Part shown: one piece after another, positions 43,497 to 52,871 of the stretch | Layout of the letters: each line of letters starts with the position of its first letter | Position numbering within the stretch: the first letter of the stretch is position 1 | NCBI GenBank assembly: GCA_026388095.1 | Contig: JAPLKL010000017.1 | Location: 1-64,000, forward strand | DNA length: 64,000 nucleotides | Source of the DNA: Elusimicrobiota bacterium | GTDB taxonomy: Bacteria > Elusimicrobiota > Elusimicrobia > UBA1565 > UBA9628 | Direction of reading: 5' to 3' | Notes under the pieces: generated by a model | Seen by the model: the letters and a program-made list of their open reading frames with translations, nothing else | The model's database searches: none | What the model was told of the DNA's origin: nothing | Made by a program: the position numbers and the translations under genes

Positions 43497-44207
43497 TTGC
43501 GCTCTTTGCTGGCCGTCTGCGCCGCCTGCGCGGTCCTCAATGCCGCCTCTCTGCGGCTGCACCCGGCTCCCTGGCCTCTGCGGCAGGGCCTCGGCCCGGA
43601 CTCGGCCTTGGAGACCGCGGGCTTGGTCTCCCTGGGCATGCGGCGGCTGGCGGCCGACCTGGGGCTGGTCCGGCTCCTCATCTACTACGGCACGGCCGAA
43701 GACGGGGAGCCTGAAGACGAGGCCCAGCATCACTCCCATCTCGGTCCCGCCCATCCGGAGCTGTCGTTGGGCGGCGGTCGCTATCCGGAACTGGGCCCGC
43801 GGGCCCTGCGCATCCTCGACGCGGATCCCGCCTTCAGCTACGCCGCGCTCTTGGCCGCTGGGTCCCTGGCCTTCAACCTGCACCGGCCGGAGGAGGCCTT
43901 GCGGGTGCTGGATTACGCCCTCAGCCGCGATCCCCGCAACTCCCAGTTCCATGCCTACGTCGCGGCCATCGGGTTCCATCGTCACGGCGACGCGAAGGGC
44001 GTCATCAGCCGGCTGGAGCCGGTCCTGGGCGCTGCTGACTGCCCCGTCATGATCAAACATTTGGTGGCCTATCTCTATGCCGAGGCCGGACAGCGCCGGA
44101 AGGCCCTGGCCCTCTACCGCGAGATCCGCGAAACGAGCAAGGACGCGGGCTATCGCCGCATGGCCGAGGCGGCTCTGGGGCGGCTCGAAGACCGGCGTCC
44201 GCGCTGA
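43497..44207 (+). CDS. TPR-containing exported protein, TTG start
   Basis: A 236-residue protein. The start is TTG at 43497, chosen because AAGGAG lies 8 nt upstream and a signal-like N-terminus follows (RSLLAVCAACAVLNAA). Several TPR-like helical pairs occupy about residues 95-230 (YAALLAAGSLAFNLHRPEEA, HAYVAAIGFHRHGDAKGV). The start is 2 nt past the permease stop, so it is probably a partner of the ABC exporter. No catalytic motif is seen. Confidence 0.75.
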   Translation: MRSLLAVCAACAVLNAASLRLHPAPWPLRQGLGPDSALETAGLVSLGMRRLAADLGLVRLLIYYGTAEDGEPEDEAQHHSHLGPAHPELSLGGGRYPELGPRALRILDADPAFSYAALLAAGSLAFNLHRPEEALRVLDYALSRDPRNSQFHAYVAAIGFHRHGDAKGVISRLEPVLGAADCPVMIKHLVAYLYAEAGQRRKALALYREIRETSKDAGYRRMAEAALGRLEDRRPR

Positions 44208-44260
44208 GCGGCGAGGGGCACGCACCGCCGCGCGAAAATCTGCTATCCTATCCTCGACCC

Positions 44261-45067
44261 ATGTCCAAGCGTTGCCCTTCCTGCCGCACCGAGGTCGCCG
44301 ACGACGCGCGCGTCTGTCCGAACTGCCCATGGGAGTTCCCTGAAGAGGAGGCGGATAATCCCCCGCCGGCGGCGGTCGCCCAGAGTTGGTCCCCCCTCCC
44401 CTTGGTCATCACCGGGGTCGTGGCGGCCGCGATCGGCCTGGGCTGGTACTTCGTCGTGAAAGTCTACCATGAGGAGACCACCGAACCGACGACCCTCCCG
44501 CCGGCCGCCGCAGTCCCCGCTCCGCCGGCCCCGGCGCCGGAGCCGGCGCTGGAGCCTGTGACGACGAAGCCGGCCGCGCCCGTGTCCACCAAGCCGGGCA
44601 AGGCGGTCGCGAAGGAAGAGGGGGCGGAGGAGCCGGTCCAGACCGTGACGGTCGTCAAGGAGGCCCACCAGCCCCCGCCGAAGAAGGTCAAGCCGGTCAA
44701 GGAGTGGAAGCTGCGGGGCTTTGTCTACGACCTAGTCACACTGCAGCCGGTCCCGCGCTGCAAGATCACCCTCTCGGACGTCGACACCAACGCGAATTTC
44801 GAGACCGCGACGGACGCCAGCGGCCGTTACCGGGCCATCCTGCCGCCGCTGCCGGAGCGCGGCTACCTCATTGAGATCTCCGCCTCCGGCTACGTCAAAG
44901 CCTACCTCGACCCCGGCACCGAAGGGGTACGCAATAAGCCGGCCGGACAGCGCCAGGACCTCTGCAAGGAGTTGGGCCCCGCGGTCCTGCAGCCCGCCAG
45001 CCTCCAGCCGCACGGCGCCGACCCGCTGGTGACGGACTTCTTCATCGCCCCCGTCAACTGCAAGTAG
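44261..45067 (+). CDS. Zinc-ribbon membrane protein with CarboxypepD_reg-like domain
   Basis: A 268-residue protein. An N-terminal zinc ribbon (CPSC and CPNC pairs, residues 5-22) is followed by one membrane segment (about 47-66), a long Pro/Ala/Lys linker, and a C-terminal beta domain (about 148-230: LRGFVYDLVTLQPVPRCKIT, TDASGRYRAILPPLPERGY) of carboxypeptidase regulatory-like type. Ribbon in the cytoplasm and beta domain outside is the expected topology. TATCCT ends 6 nt before the ATG with no ribosome site. Function unknown. Confidence 0.75.
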   Translation: MSKRCPSCRTEVADDARVCPNCPWEFPEEEADNPPPAAVAQSWSPLPLVITGVVAAAIGLGWYFVVKVYHEETTEPTTLPPAAAVPAPPAPAPEPALEPVTTKPAAPVSTKPGKAVAKEEGAEEPVQTVTVVKEAHQPPPKKVKPVKEWKLRGFVYDLVTLQPVPRCKITLSDVDTNANFETATDASGRYRAILPPLPERGYLIEISASGYVKAYLDPGTEGVRNKPAGQRQDLCKELGPAVLQPASLQPHGADPLVTDFFIAPVNCK

Positions 45068-45073
45068 CCGCCT

Positions 45074-46663
45074 TCAGGGCTGCGCGGTCTCGGACTTGTC
45101 GAAGGGCCGGTCCAGGAGCTTGAGCACGGCGTCGCGATAGGCTCGCTTGGCGTCCTCGCGCCGCGCGCCGGTCTCGTAGCCCACGGTGTAAACGGCGCGG
45201 TCCTCGTCCGGGTGGAGCCAGGGCAGCTCCGAGCCGACCAAGGCCAAGGCCAGGCTGACCGGCGCCGGCCGGCCCGCGTTGAGTTTCGCGACGCGCTCCG
45301 CCACGACGCCGGCCTCGCAGTCCACTGTGTCGACCCCGCGCTGGCGGGCTGAGGCCAGCCATTCGCTGGTCACGAACAACGGGCTGGCCACGCTCTGGTG
45401 TCTGCCGCTGCGGCTGCGGCGCAGGGGCAGAGCGTTGCGCAGCGGGACGGGACCGCCCTCGGAGTCGAGGAACTCTTGGGGGACGAAGAGCCGGTCGGCG
45501 CCGGCACCGCCCGCCACCACAGACGCCGGCCCAGCGTAATAGAGGCTCTGCGCTCCCCGGTGGACCAGCTCTTCGAGCGCCAGCGCCGAGATCTCCCCGA
45601 AACCCGTGCTGCGGCATTCCACGACGACGGTGACGCCGGCCGGCAGGTCGTAATAGGACAGGCGCCAGTAGTCGTTCTCGTAGCGACCCAGGAGGCGGGC
45701 CTCCAGGGGCTTCTCGAACAGATACGGGTAGCCCATGACCACATTGCGGGCCGCGTAGGGGATGGTCCTCAGGAGTTCCCGGATGGCTGCGACCCCGGGA
45801 TGAGTGAAGGAGCACTGGGCGCACTGCAGGGTGCGGACCAAGCCGCCGCCTGGTCCCGCGCCGCCCTCGAGCAGGTCGTACTGAGCGCGCAGGTGCCGGA
45901 AGTAGTCCCGGCCGAAGAAGCCGCAATACACCAGCCGCGGCCGAAGCTCCCCCTCCGGAGCCAGGACATAGGCTTGCTTGGAGTAGCTGATGTAGGGAGC
46001 CCGCAGGCGATAGAAGACGCGGTAGCCCATCCGCCAGTAGAGAGGCAGGAGGTCCCGGAAATCGCCGAGGTAGAAATCGATGCTCCAGCGGCGCCGGGTC
46101 AGCAGCGGCCCGGTGGAGCCGAATCGGCGCTGCGCGGCGGCGAGCGGCTCACGGATGGTCTGGGTGCCGAGCAGGTTTCCCTCCACGTCCGCGCCGACCC
46201 CGGCCTCGGCGATGAAGCCCGCGGAGCGGGCCGCCGGCCGGCCCACGCGCAGCTTTGCCAGCGGCGGCCCCGGGCGCAGGCTGTGATATCGGCGCACCTC
46301 GCCGATGAGCCGGTCGATCTCGCGGGACTGCGAAGGATGGTAGCGCACCAGAACGCTGCGGAAGCCCGCCAGGATATCCGAATCCGGGTTAAGGTCGGCT
46401 TCCACGTCCCGGATGGCTTCGTCGGCGGTATGGTCGAGCAGGACCTTGACGCCCGGCAGGCCCAGCCATTCGCATTGGCGCTTGAGTTCGCTGGCCAGGA
46501 GCGGCAGGCTCTCCTTTTGGATGTTGAGCACCAGCAGGGCGATCTCCGGATCGTAGACCCGGCGCTGCCCGTCGGAGCGCGGCGCGGCGGCGGCCGTGCG
46601 CGGGGCCGCCGCCAGCAGCCAGAGCGCGCCGAGCCTGAGCCAGGTCGCGCCGCGCGAGGGCAT
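45074..46663 (-). CDS. Unknown exported protein, possible nucleoside-phosphorylase fold
   Basis: A 529-residue protein with a signal peptide (about 1-26). Most of it is not recognised. Residues about 335-460 recall the purine nucleoside phosphorylase superfamily: VVVECRSTGFGEISALALEE then LVHRGAQSLYYAGPASVV resembles the family's GGxSAAIxLEELxALGA...RxGT block, and VDTVDCEAGVVAERVAKL resembles its VDMEAAALF block. The match is by eye and weak. An exported phosphorylase-like protein would be unusual. It starts 3 nt after the thioredoxin-like lipoprotein gene, so the two are one operon. Confidence 0.6.
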   Translation of the reverse strand: MPSRGATWLRLGALWLLAAAPRTAAAAPRSDGQRRVYDPEIALLVLNIQKESLPLLASELKRQCEWLGLPGVKVLLDHTADEAIRDVEADLNPDSDILAGFRSVLVRYHPSQSREIDRLIGEVRRYHSLRPGPPLAKLRVGRPAARSAGFIAEAGVGADVEGNLLGTQTIREPLAAAQRRFGSTGPLLTRRRWSIDFYLGDFRDLLPLYWRMGYRVFYRLRAPYISYSKQAYVLAPEGELRPRLVYCGFFGRDYFRHLRAQYDLLEGGAGPGGGLVRTLQCAQCSFTHPGVAAIRELLRTIPYAARNVVMGYPYLFEKPLEARLLGRYENDYWRLSYYDLPAGVTVVVECRSTGFGEISALALEELVHRGAQSLYYAGPASVVAGGAGADRLFVPQEFLDSEGGPVPLRNALPLRRSRSGRHQSVASPLFVTSEWLASARQRGVDTVDCEAGVVAERVAKLNAGRPAPVSLALALVGSELPWLHPDEDRAVYTVGYETGARREDAKRAYRDAVLKLLDRPFDKSETAQP

Positions 46664-46666
46664 GTG

Positions 46667-47146
46667 CTAGGGCAGGCCGAAGGCGGCGGCGACCTCCGCG
46701 AGCGGGAGCTCCGTCGCTCCTGCGGGGACGCCGGAGACCTCGTTGAGGATGAGCCCCTTGTCGTCGCTGACGAAGAAATGCGGGACGCCTCCGACCGCCA
46801 AGGCGTCGTGAACGTCGAGCAAAGTGTCCGGGCCGAAGACCCGGGCATAATCGCGCAGGGCCGCCAGAGCGTCCTTCCCCACCACGAAGCGAGTCTCCAC
46901 GCCGCGCGTCCCGAGGTAGCTCCGCAGGGCGATGAGCATCGGTGTGCTTTCCCGGCAATAATGGCACCACGGCGCGACGTAGACCGTCAGGCATTTCCGG
47001 GCCCCGCAGGCCGAGAGCGAAGGGCTCTGCTGGGCCGCGTAGGTGGGCAGCCTGAGGTCGGGGAGCCGGTCACCCTCCCCGGAGCGGGCGCAGGCCGCCA
47101 GCAGGCCGGCGCAGAGAGCGGATAGGACCGCAAGGCTTATCCTCAT
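46667..47146 (-). CDS. Thioredoxin-like lipoprotein
   Basis: A 159-residue lipoprotein from the ATG at 47146 (the ATG three codons upstream overlaps the -10 TAGAAT). The lipobox LLAAC places the lipid-bearing Cys near residue 19. A thioredoxin-like fold follows with the redox motif APWCHYC and the cis-Pro region GGVPHFFVSDD. It should act as a thiol reductase or oxidase in the periplasm. Two further cysteines (ACGARKC) come just before the active site. Its operon partner at 45074-46663 contains several cysteines and may be the client; that is inference. Confidence 0.82.
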   Translation of the reverse strand: MRISLAVLSALCAGLLAACARSGEGDRLPDLRLPTYAAQQSPSLSACGARKCLTVYVAPWCHYCRESTPMLIALRSYLGTRGVETRFVVGKDALAALRDYARVFGPDTLLDVHDALAVGGVPHFFVSDDKGLILNEVSGVPAGATELPLAEVAAAFGLP

Positions 47147-47210
47147 CGATCCCATTCTACCATTTTGGCTTTCCCGTCACGGGCGGGCCGCAGATAAGCC
47201 TCGCGCGCCG

Positions 47211-49025
47211 CTAAGGCCCGGGGCCCGCGCGCCGGGCTTCCAGCTCCTCCCAGCGCCTGAACAGGGCGTCGACCTTGGCGTTGGCCGCCTCGAGGTCCTC
47301 CTGCCGCTTCATGAGCTCGGCCGCGTCGCTGGCCACGGCGGGGTCGTCCAGGGCCGCGCGCGCCGCCGCAGTCCGCGCCTCCGCCGCGGCGATGGCGGAC
47401 TCCATGCCCCGAAGCTCTTTGGCTTCCCTCGCGGAGAGTCCTGGCCGGCGCTCGGTCAGGGCGGCCGCGGCCCGGCCGCGCGGCGCAGGCGCTTCTTCCT
47501 GCGCCGCCTTCCAGTCCTCCCATTGCGAGAGTTCGGCGAAAAAACGGGCTTGGCCCCGGCCGTCGAGCGCCAGGATGCGCCGGCTGACCCGGTCCAATAG
47601 GTAGCGGTCGTGGGTCACCAGCACCAGGGCCCCCGCGAATTCCTGCATGCTGGACTCCAGGACCTCCAGCGATCGGAGATCGAGGTCATTGGTGGGCTCG
47701 TCGAGCAGGAGCAGGTCGGCGGGCCTGAGCATGAGCCGGGCGATCAGCACGCGCGCCTGCTCGCCGCCGGAGAGCCGGCTCAGCGGCATATCGAGCTGCT
47801 CCTGGCGGAACAGGAAGCGGGAGGCCCAGCCCCGCACATGGATGCGGCTGCCCTTGTACAACACGTGCTCTCCGTTCTCGCAGAGCGCCCGGTGCAGGCT
47901 GAGGCTCAGGTCGAGCTGATCGCGATGCTGGTCGAAGGTCACGACCTGCAGCGCTTCGGCCTGAAAGAGCGCGCCCGAGTCCGGCGCCAGTTGAGCGGCC
48001 AGCAGCCTGAGCAAGGTGGTCTTGCCGCTGCCGTTGGCTCCGATCAAGCCCAGCTTGTCCCCGGGCCGCAACGTGAGGTCCAGCGGGCCGAAGAGCTTGC
48101 GGCCCCCCATGGCCTTCGCAAGGCCCCGGGCCTCGACCAGGCGCTTGGTCCGGCGCTCGCTGCTCGAGAAATCGATGTCCGCGGCGCGGCCCTGGGCGTT
48201 GCGGTATTCCAGGTCGGAGAGCTCGTCGATCAACTCTCCGGCCCGGTCGATGCGGGCCTGCTGCTTCGTGGTGCGGGCCTTGGGGCCGCGGCGCAGCCAG
48301 GCGATCTCGCCGCGGACGATGTTGCGCATCGAATCCTCCCGCGCGGACTGGGCGCTGAAAAGCGCCTCGCGGTTCTCCAGGAAGCGGCTGTAGTTGCCCG
48401 GGCTGCTGAAATGCCCCTGCGCGTAGCGCGAGTCGAGCTCGATGACGCGGTTGCAGACTCGCTCCAGGAAGCGGCGGTCATGGGTGACCACCAAAAAAGA
48501 GAACTTCAGGCCGCAGAGGAAGCGCTCCAGCCAGAGCACGCCTTCGAGGTCGAGGTGGTTGGTGGGCTCGTCGAGGAGCATCAGGTCCGGCGCGCGCACG
48601 ACCTGGGCGAGTATGGCCAGACGCTTGCGCCAGCCGCCGGAGAGCCCCGCGACCTGCTGGCCGGGATCCTGGAATCCCGATTCGGCGAGCCCGGCCTCTG
48701 CGCGCATGTCGATCTCGTAGTCCTGCAGCCCGAGCCCCTGCAGGGCCTGGACCAGCTCATCGCGTACGCTCCAGCCCGCGCGCGCCGGCGCGAAACGGTC
48801 CTGCTGGTCCAGGTAGCCCGAGCGCAGGCCGCGCCGGGCGGACAGGGTCCCCTGGTCCGGGCTTTCCAGGCCTGCGAGGATCCTGAGCAGCGTGGATTTC
48901 CCCGCGCCGTTCGGGCCGATAAGGCCGGTGCGTTCTCCATCGATGAGGCCGAAGGACAGGCCCGTGAAGAGCGGACGGGAGCCGAAACTCTTGGAGAGGT
49001 CCTGGCAGCTCAGTAGTATGGCCAC
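47211..49025 (-). CDS. ABC-F family ATPase (Uup-like)
   Basis: A 604-residue soluble protein with two ABC domains and no membrane part. Domain 1: Walker A GPNGAGKST, signature LSGGWRKRLAI, Walker B LMLLDEPTNHLDL. Domain 2: GANGSGKTT, LSGGEQARVLI, LLLLDEPTNDLDL. A linker of about 80 residues joins them, and a charged coiled-coil tail (about 500-600) matches the Uup C-terminal DNA/ribosome-binding domain. ABC-F proteins act on ribosomes. The start is GTG at 49025, sharing one base with the stop of the GH130-like gene. Confidence 0.92.
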   Translation of the reverse strand: MAILLSCQDLSKSFGSRPLFTGLSFGLIDGERTGLIGPNGAGKSTLLRILAGLESPDQGTLSARRGLRSGYLDQQDRFAPARAGWSVRDELVQALQGLGLQDYEIDMRAEAGLAESGFQDPGQQVAGLSGGWRKRLAILAQVVRAPDLMLLDEPTNHLDLEGVLWLERFLCGLKFSFLVVTHDRRFLERVCNRVIELDSRYAQGHFSSPGNYSRFLENREALFSAQSAREDSMRNIVRGEIAWLRRGPKARTTKQQARIDRAGELIDELSDLEYRNAQGRAADIDFSSSERRTKRLVEARGLAKAMGGRKLFGPLDLTLRPGDKLGLIGANGSGKTTLLRLLAAQLAPDSGALFQAEALQVVTFDQHRDQLDLSLSLHRALCENGEHVLYKGSRIHVRGWASRFLFRQEQLDMPLSRLSGGEQARVLIARLMLRPADLLLLDEPTNDLDLRSLEVLESSMQEFAGALVLVTHDRYLLDRVSRRILALDGRGQARFFAELSQWEDWKAAQEEAPAPRGRAAAALTERRPGLSAREAKELRGMESAIAAAEARTAAARAALDDPAVASDAAELMKRQEDLEAANAKVDALFRRWEELEARRAGPGP

Positions 49026-50503
49026 TAGGACAGGGCGGCGAGGATCTCCGCCAGCGGGATCAGGGCGAAGCCGGTGACGCGGTCCGACATCCCATAGGGC
49101 AGGACCAGTTGGCCGCCGTGCACGAGCGCGCCGCAGGTGTAGAGGACGTTGGGCACGTAGCCTTCCCGCTCGATGCCTTCGGGGCGCATCAGGGGTTGGC
49201 GCAGGCGGCCGATCACCTTGGAGGGGTCCTTGCGGTCCAGAAGGAACGCGCCGAGGCAATACTTCCGCATGGGGCCCACGCCGTGGCTCAAGACCAGCCA
49301 ACCCGCCTCCGTCTCGACGGGACAGCCGCAGTTCCCCGTCTTGATGAACTCCCAGGGATGGCGGGGAGAGAGGAGAAGGCTGGCTTCGTTCCAAAAATGC
49401 ACGTTGTCGGAGTACATCAGATAGATGTTCTCCCCGTCCTGCCGGGAGAGCATGGCGAAGCGTCCGCCGATCTTGCGCGGGAAGAGAGCCATCCCCTTGT
49501 TGCGCACGCCGGGGCCGTTCAAGGTGGAGAACTTGAAGTGCCGGAAGTCCTCCGTGGCGAACAACTGCGGCAGGACGTTGCGCCCGTCGTAGGCGGTGTA
49601 GGTGGCGTAATAGGCCGTTTTCCCCGCATCGTCTTGATGCGCCGTCAGACGCACGTCCTCCAGTCCGTTGCTCTGCATGGGAGTTACGGGGAAGATGATC
49701 CTCTCGGAAAGCTCCTGCTCCGGCGGGAACCGGATCTCGTAGTTGGATTGCGCTAAGAGCCAAAGTCCCTTGGCGGTCTCGTGGTCTCCGATCTTTTGGC
49801 CGGGCGCCGTCTCGCGAAGGACTTCCTTGAGCCCCTTCTTGAGGTCTTTGATGGTGAAAAAATCCCCCAGCCGGCCCAGCACGCGCTGCACCCACTCCCC
49901 GGCCAGGCCCATCTCCGCGGCCTTCCGCCCGAAGAGGTCCTTGTGGTAGGTCGAGTTCTCGATCAGCTCGGGTTCGGTCAAGAACCGCGAGGCCGGGTCC
50001 ACGGCGATGCCGTTGTGGGCGTCGATGACTCCGCTGCGGAAAGAGATGGAGGAGATGTGCCCCTCTCCAGTCGAGCGGAGGCTCAAGAGGAAGCGCAGGC
50101 TCCCCTTGGGCAGCCGCGATTGGTCCGGATGAGGCAGGATGGAGGGGTTGAAGAGCGCCGCGGATTCAGGCGAATACTCGAGCATGAAATAAGAGCCGAT
50201 CAAGAGCCTGCGCTCCGGCGAGAGCTCGCGGCCCGGGGGCAGGAAATGCTCCAGGTAGTGGAATCTCCTCAGGAGGCGCTTGGTCAGCCAGCGATGGCGG
50301 GAGGAGAACTCCGCTAGGACCGGGGCCAGGACGCTCCGGACTTCCTGCTCCGGAAGCGCCAGGACCCGGCGGATGATCCTGACGTATTCCTCGTCGGATG
50401 CGAAGCCCAGGTGCCGCAGGACCACCCGGGTCTGGTCGGGCATGAGCCGGACCTCGGTGCGGCGGACGCTGATATTCTGGGGAACACCGGGACGTCGTTT
50501 CAT
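49025..50503 (-). CDS. Glycoside hydrolase family 130-like enzyme
   Basis: A 492-residue protein. The second half resembles GH130 mannoside phosphorylases/hydrolases: SNGLEDVRLTAHQDDAGKTA, ATYTAYDGRNVLPQLF, RNKGMALFPRKIGGRFAMLS and SHGVGPMRKYCLGAFLLD are five-bladed propeller strands with the family's Arg/Lys phosphate-site residues. GH130 members split beta-mannosidic bonds, often with phosphate. The N-terminal 170 residues are helical and extra. ATG at 50503 overlaps the upstream glycosyltransferase stop (ATGA), so one enzyme may build what the other trims or recycles. Substrate not known. Confidence 0.82.
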   Translation of the reverse strand: MKRRPGVPQNISVRRTEVRLMPDQTRVVLRHLGFASDEEYVRIIRRVLALPEQEVRSVLAPVLAEFSSRHRWLTKRLLRRFHYLEHFLPPGRELSPERRLLIGSYFMLEYSPESAALFNPSILPHPDQSRLPKGSLRFLLSLRSTGEGHISSISFRSGVIDAHNGIAVDPASRFLTEPELIENSTYHKDLFGRKAAEMGLAGEWVQRVLGRLGDFFTIKDLKKGLKEVLRETAPGQKIGDHETAKGLWLLAQSNYEIRFPPEQELSERIIFPVTPMQSNGLEDVRLTAHQDDAGKTAYYATYTAYDGRNVLPQLFATEDFRHFKFSTLNGPGVRNKGMALFPRKIGGRFAMLSRQDGENIYLMYSDNVHFWNEASLLLSPRHPWEFIKTGNCGCPVETEAGWLVLSHGVGPMRKYCLGAFLLDRKDPSKVIGRLRQPLMRPEGIEREGYVPNVLYTCGALVHGGQLVLPYGMSDRVTGFALIPLAEILAALS

Positions 50504-52791
50504 CTCGATGGCAGCGAGGCCGGGCTCTTGAAGGCGGCCATCTCGTTGTGGATCTGCTGCATCTCCGCCAACGAGACGAGGAACGCCAATGTGGACTCGG
50601 CGCCCTGGTTCTGGTTCACCCGGTCCAAGTGCAGGCCATCCCGGCATCCGCCGGTATTGGCGTCATAGAGGAACAGGCCCAGGTCGTTGCGCCCCAGGAA
50701 CCAGTCGAAGGCGCGGCGCGCTTGGCTGAACCAGTAATCGTCCGAGGTGCAGCGATAGGCCTCCAGACAGGCCGACACCATGGCCTGGGCTTCGATGGGC
50801 TGTTGGTCGAAAAGGGCGCGCTGCCCGCCGCGCTTGTAGAAGCCATTGGAGCCGATGGGCCGGAAATAGCCCCCTTCGGCGGTCTGGATCTTGGCCAGCC
50901 AGCGCAGGGTATTCAGGCCCCGTTCGAGCACGTCGGGCCGGGCGGTCCACCGGCCGCTCAGGATCAGCGCATGGGAAAGCTGAGCGTTCATGTAGGTGAC
51001 CGCATCCTCGAACCATGGCCACTCCGGCGTGGCGGTGCGCTCGTGGAGCCCCATCAAAAGGTCCGTCAGGGTGGCCCGCACCTGGCTCACCTGCCGGTCT
51101 CCATTGAACCGGCGCAGGTATTCCTGGGCGCCGATCAAGGCCAGGGCCCAGGCGCGGGGCGAGCTGAAGCCCGTGACCGGAGACAACGCTTGGGCGAAGA
51201 TCTGCCCGGCCAAGGTCTGGAAGCCCGGGTTCTTGGACCGGCCCACGCAGGTCCCCAGGGCCAGCAGGGCGCGGCCGCAGCAGTCTTCCGATATGGTCTC
51301 ATCTTTCCAGGACCGGTCGAACTCCATGAAGTTCCGGAACCGGTTGAGTTTTGGGTCGAAGGCGTATTGCAGGAAGGCGGCGTAGGTGGTGGCAACGTTG
51401 ATGAGGTGGGGCGAGTCTTCCCCCAGTTCCTCCAGCAGCACCGTCAGGATCAGGGCCCGCGCGTTGTCGTCCGTGCAGTAGCCGGTGGAGAAGTTCGGCA
51501 CGGCCACGATGGCATGCTGGAAGATGCCCGTGGAATCGGTCATCCGGTAGAGGTGCTCCAACTTCAGATCCGGAAGTTCGGTGAGCTGCTTGTCGAGAGT
51601 CTTCACCGTGAAGAGTTTCCGGGTCAGGCCGGCCCGCTCAGTGCGCGCGTTCTCAAAGGACCGCATGTAGCAACGGGCTACGTTGGCCCACACCATATCC
51701 CGTCCTATCTTATAGGCGCTCTGGCTCATGGCGTTGCGACGGGCATCGTCCGTCAACAGTCCCGTCACCGCGCGGGCGATGGCGTCCGGGTCGTTGAATG
51801 GGACCAGGACCCCGCGGTCGTCGGCCAACAGCTCCTGAGCATACCAATAGGGCGTGGACACCACGGCCTTGCCCGCGCCGAAGCAGTACGCCAAGGTCCC
51901 GGAGGTGATCTGGGTCTCGTTGAGATAGGGAGTGATGTAGATGTCCGCGGCGCCGATGAACTCCTTGAGCTCGGGCAGGTCGACGAAGCGGTTGTAGAAG
52001 ATCACGTTCTTCTGGACGCCGTTCTTCTCGGCCAGCAGCTCGAGGCCGAGGCGGTAGGACTCGCCCTGGTCCCGCAGGAGGTTGGGATGGGTGGCCCCCA
52101 GGATGATGTAGATCACGTCGGGGTGCTTGGCCACGATCTTGGGCAGGGCGTTGAGCACGTTCTCGATGCCCTTGTTGGGGGAGAGCAGGCCGAAGGTCAA
52201 GAGCACAGGCTTGCCCTCCACGCCGAAAAGGCCCTTATAGGAGCCGGAGTCCACGAGGGAGGTTTCCGGGATTCCGTGCGGGATCATGTCGATCTTGGCC
52301 GCAGGGGCCTTGTACACGTCCCTCAGGAAGCCCGCGCCTTTCTGCGACATCACCACCAGCCTGGTGGAGAGGTGGACCAGCTCCCGCATCACCCGCTTCT
52401 GATCGGCGTTGGGATCCTTGAGCACGGTGTGCAAGGTGGTCACGATGGGGATGTCCACCTCCCGCAGCAGGGCCAGGAGGTGCCCTCCGGCCGTCCCCCC
52501 ATAGATGCCGAACTCGTGCTGGACGCAGACCACGTCCACGTCGCTGATGCCCAGGAAATCAGCCGCCCGGCGGTAGGAGGCCAGGTTCTGCTCCTCGATC
52601 TCGAAGCGGACTTCCGGCGGATAGTCGTAGCCGCCCGCCACGTCGTTGACGGGCACGGCGAAGCACTGCACCTGGGGGAACTGGGCTGCCACGGAGGAGC
52701 ACAGGTCCGTGGTGAAGGTGGCGATGCCGCAGAGCCGGGGCAGGTAGTCGCCCACGAAAGCGACTTTCCGGATCTCGCTGCGGGGCGTCAT
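50500..52791 (-). CDS. Two-domain protein: GT4 glycosyltransferase plus (alpha/alpha)-barrel domain
   Basis: A 763-residue protein. Residues about 8-385 are a GT-B glycosyltransferase (VAFVGDYLPRLCGIATFTTD, VVCVQHEFGIYGG, LLTFGLLSPNKGIENVL, ITPYLNETQITSGTLAYCFG). Residues about 400-750 are helical with conserved aromatic and acidic residues (DNARALILTVLLEE, EDCCGRALLALGT, FEDAVTYMNAQLSHALI, EAQAMVSACLEAY), as in six-hairpin glycosidases. One chain may thus both transfer and process a sugar. It starts the GT-GH130-ABC-F operon; GAGGAGG precedes the ATG. Confidence 0.85.
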   Translation of the reverse strand: MTPRSEIRKVAFVGDYLPRLCGIATFTTDLCSSVAAQFPQVQCFAVPVNDVAGGYDYPPEVRFEIEEQNLASYRRAADFLGISDVDVVCVQHEFGIYGGTAGGHLLALLREVDIPIVTTLHTVLKDPNADQKRVMRELVHLSTRLVVMSQKGAGFLRDVYKAPAAKIDMIPHGIPETSLVDSGSYKGLFGVEGKPVLLTFGLLSPNKGIENVLNALPKIVAKHPDVIYIILGATHPNLLRDQGESYRLGLELLAEKNGVQKNVIFYNRFVDLPELKEFIGAADIYITPYLNETQITSGTLAYCFGAGKAVVSTPYWYAQELLADDRGVLVPFNDPDAIARAVTGLLTDDARRNAMSQSAYKIGRDMVWANVARCYMRSFENARTERAGLTRKLFTVKTLDKQLTELPDLKLEHLYRMTDSTGIFQHAIVAVPNFSTGYCTDDNARALILTVLLEELGEDSPHLINVATTYAAFLQYAFDPKLNRFRNFMEFDRSWKDETISEDCCGRALLALGTCVGRSKNPGFQTLAGQIFAQALSPVTGFSSPRAWALALIGAQEYLRRFNGDRQVSQVRATLTDLLMGLHERTATPEWPWFEDAVTYMNAQLSHALILSGRWTARPDVLERGLNTLRWLAKIQTAEGGYFRPIGSNGFYKRGGQRALFDQQPIEAQAMVSACLEAYRCTSDDYWFSQARRAFDWFLGRNDLGLFLYDANTGGCRDGLHLDRVNQNQGAESTLAFLVSLAEMQQIHNEMAAFKSPASLPSR

Positions 52792-52871
52792 GTCGCGAGC
52801 CTCCTCATCAGACTATTGTGCCTTATCGGGGAGTGTCGAGGGAACTCATCTCGCGTCCGCGGACGAGCGGG

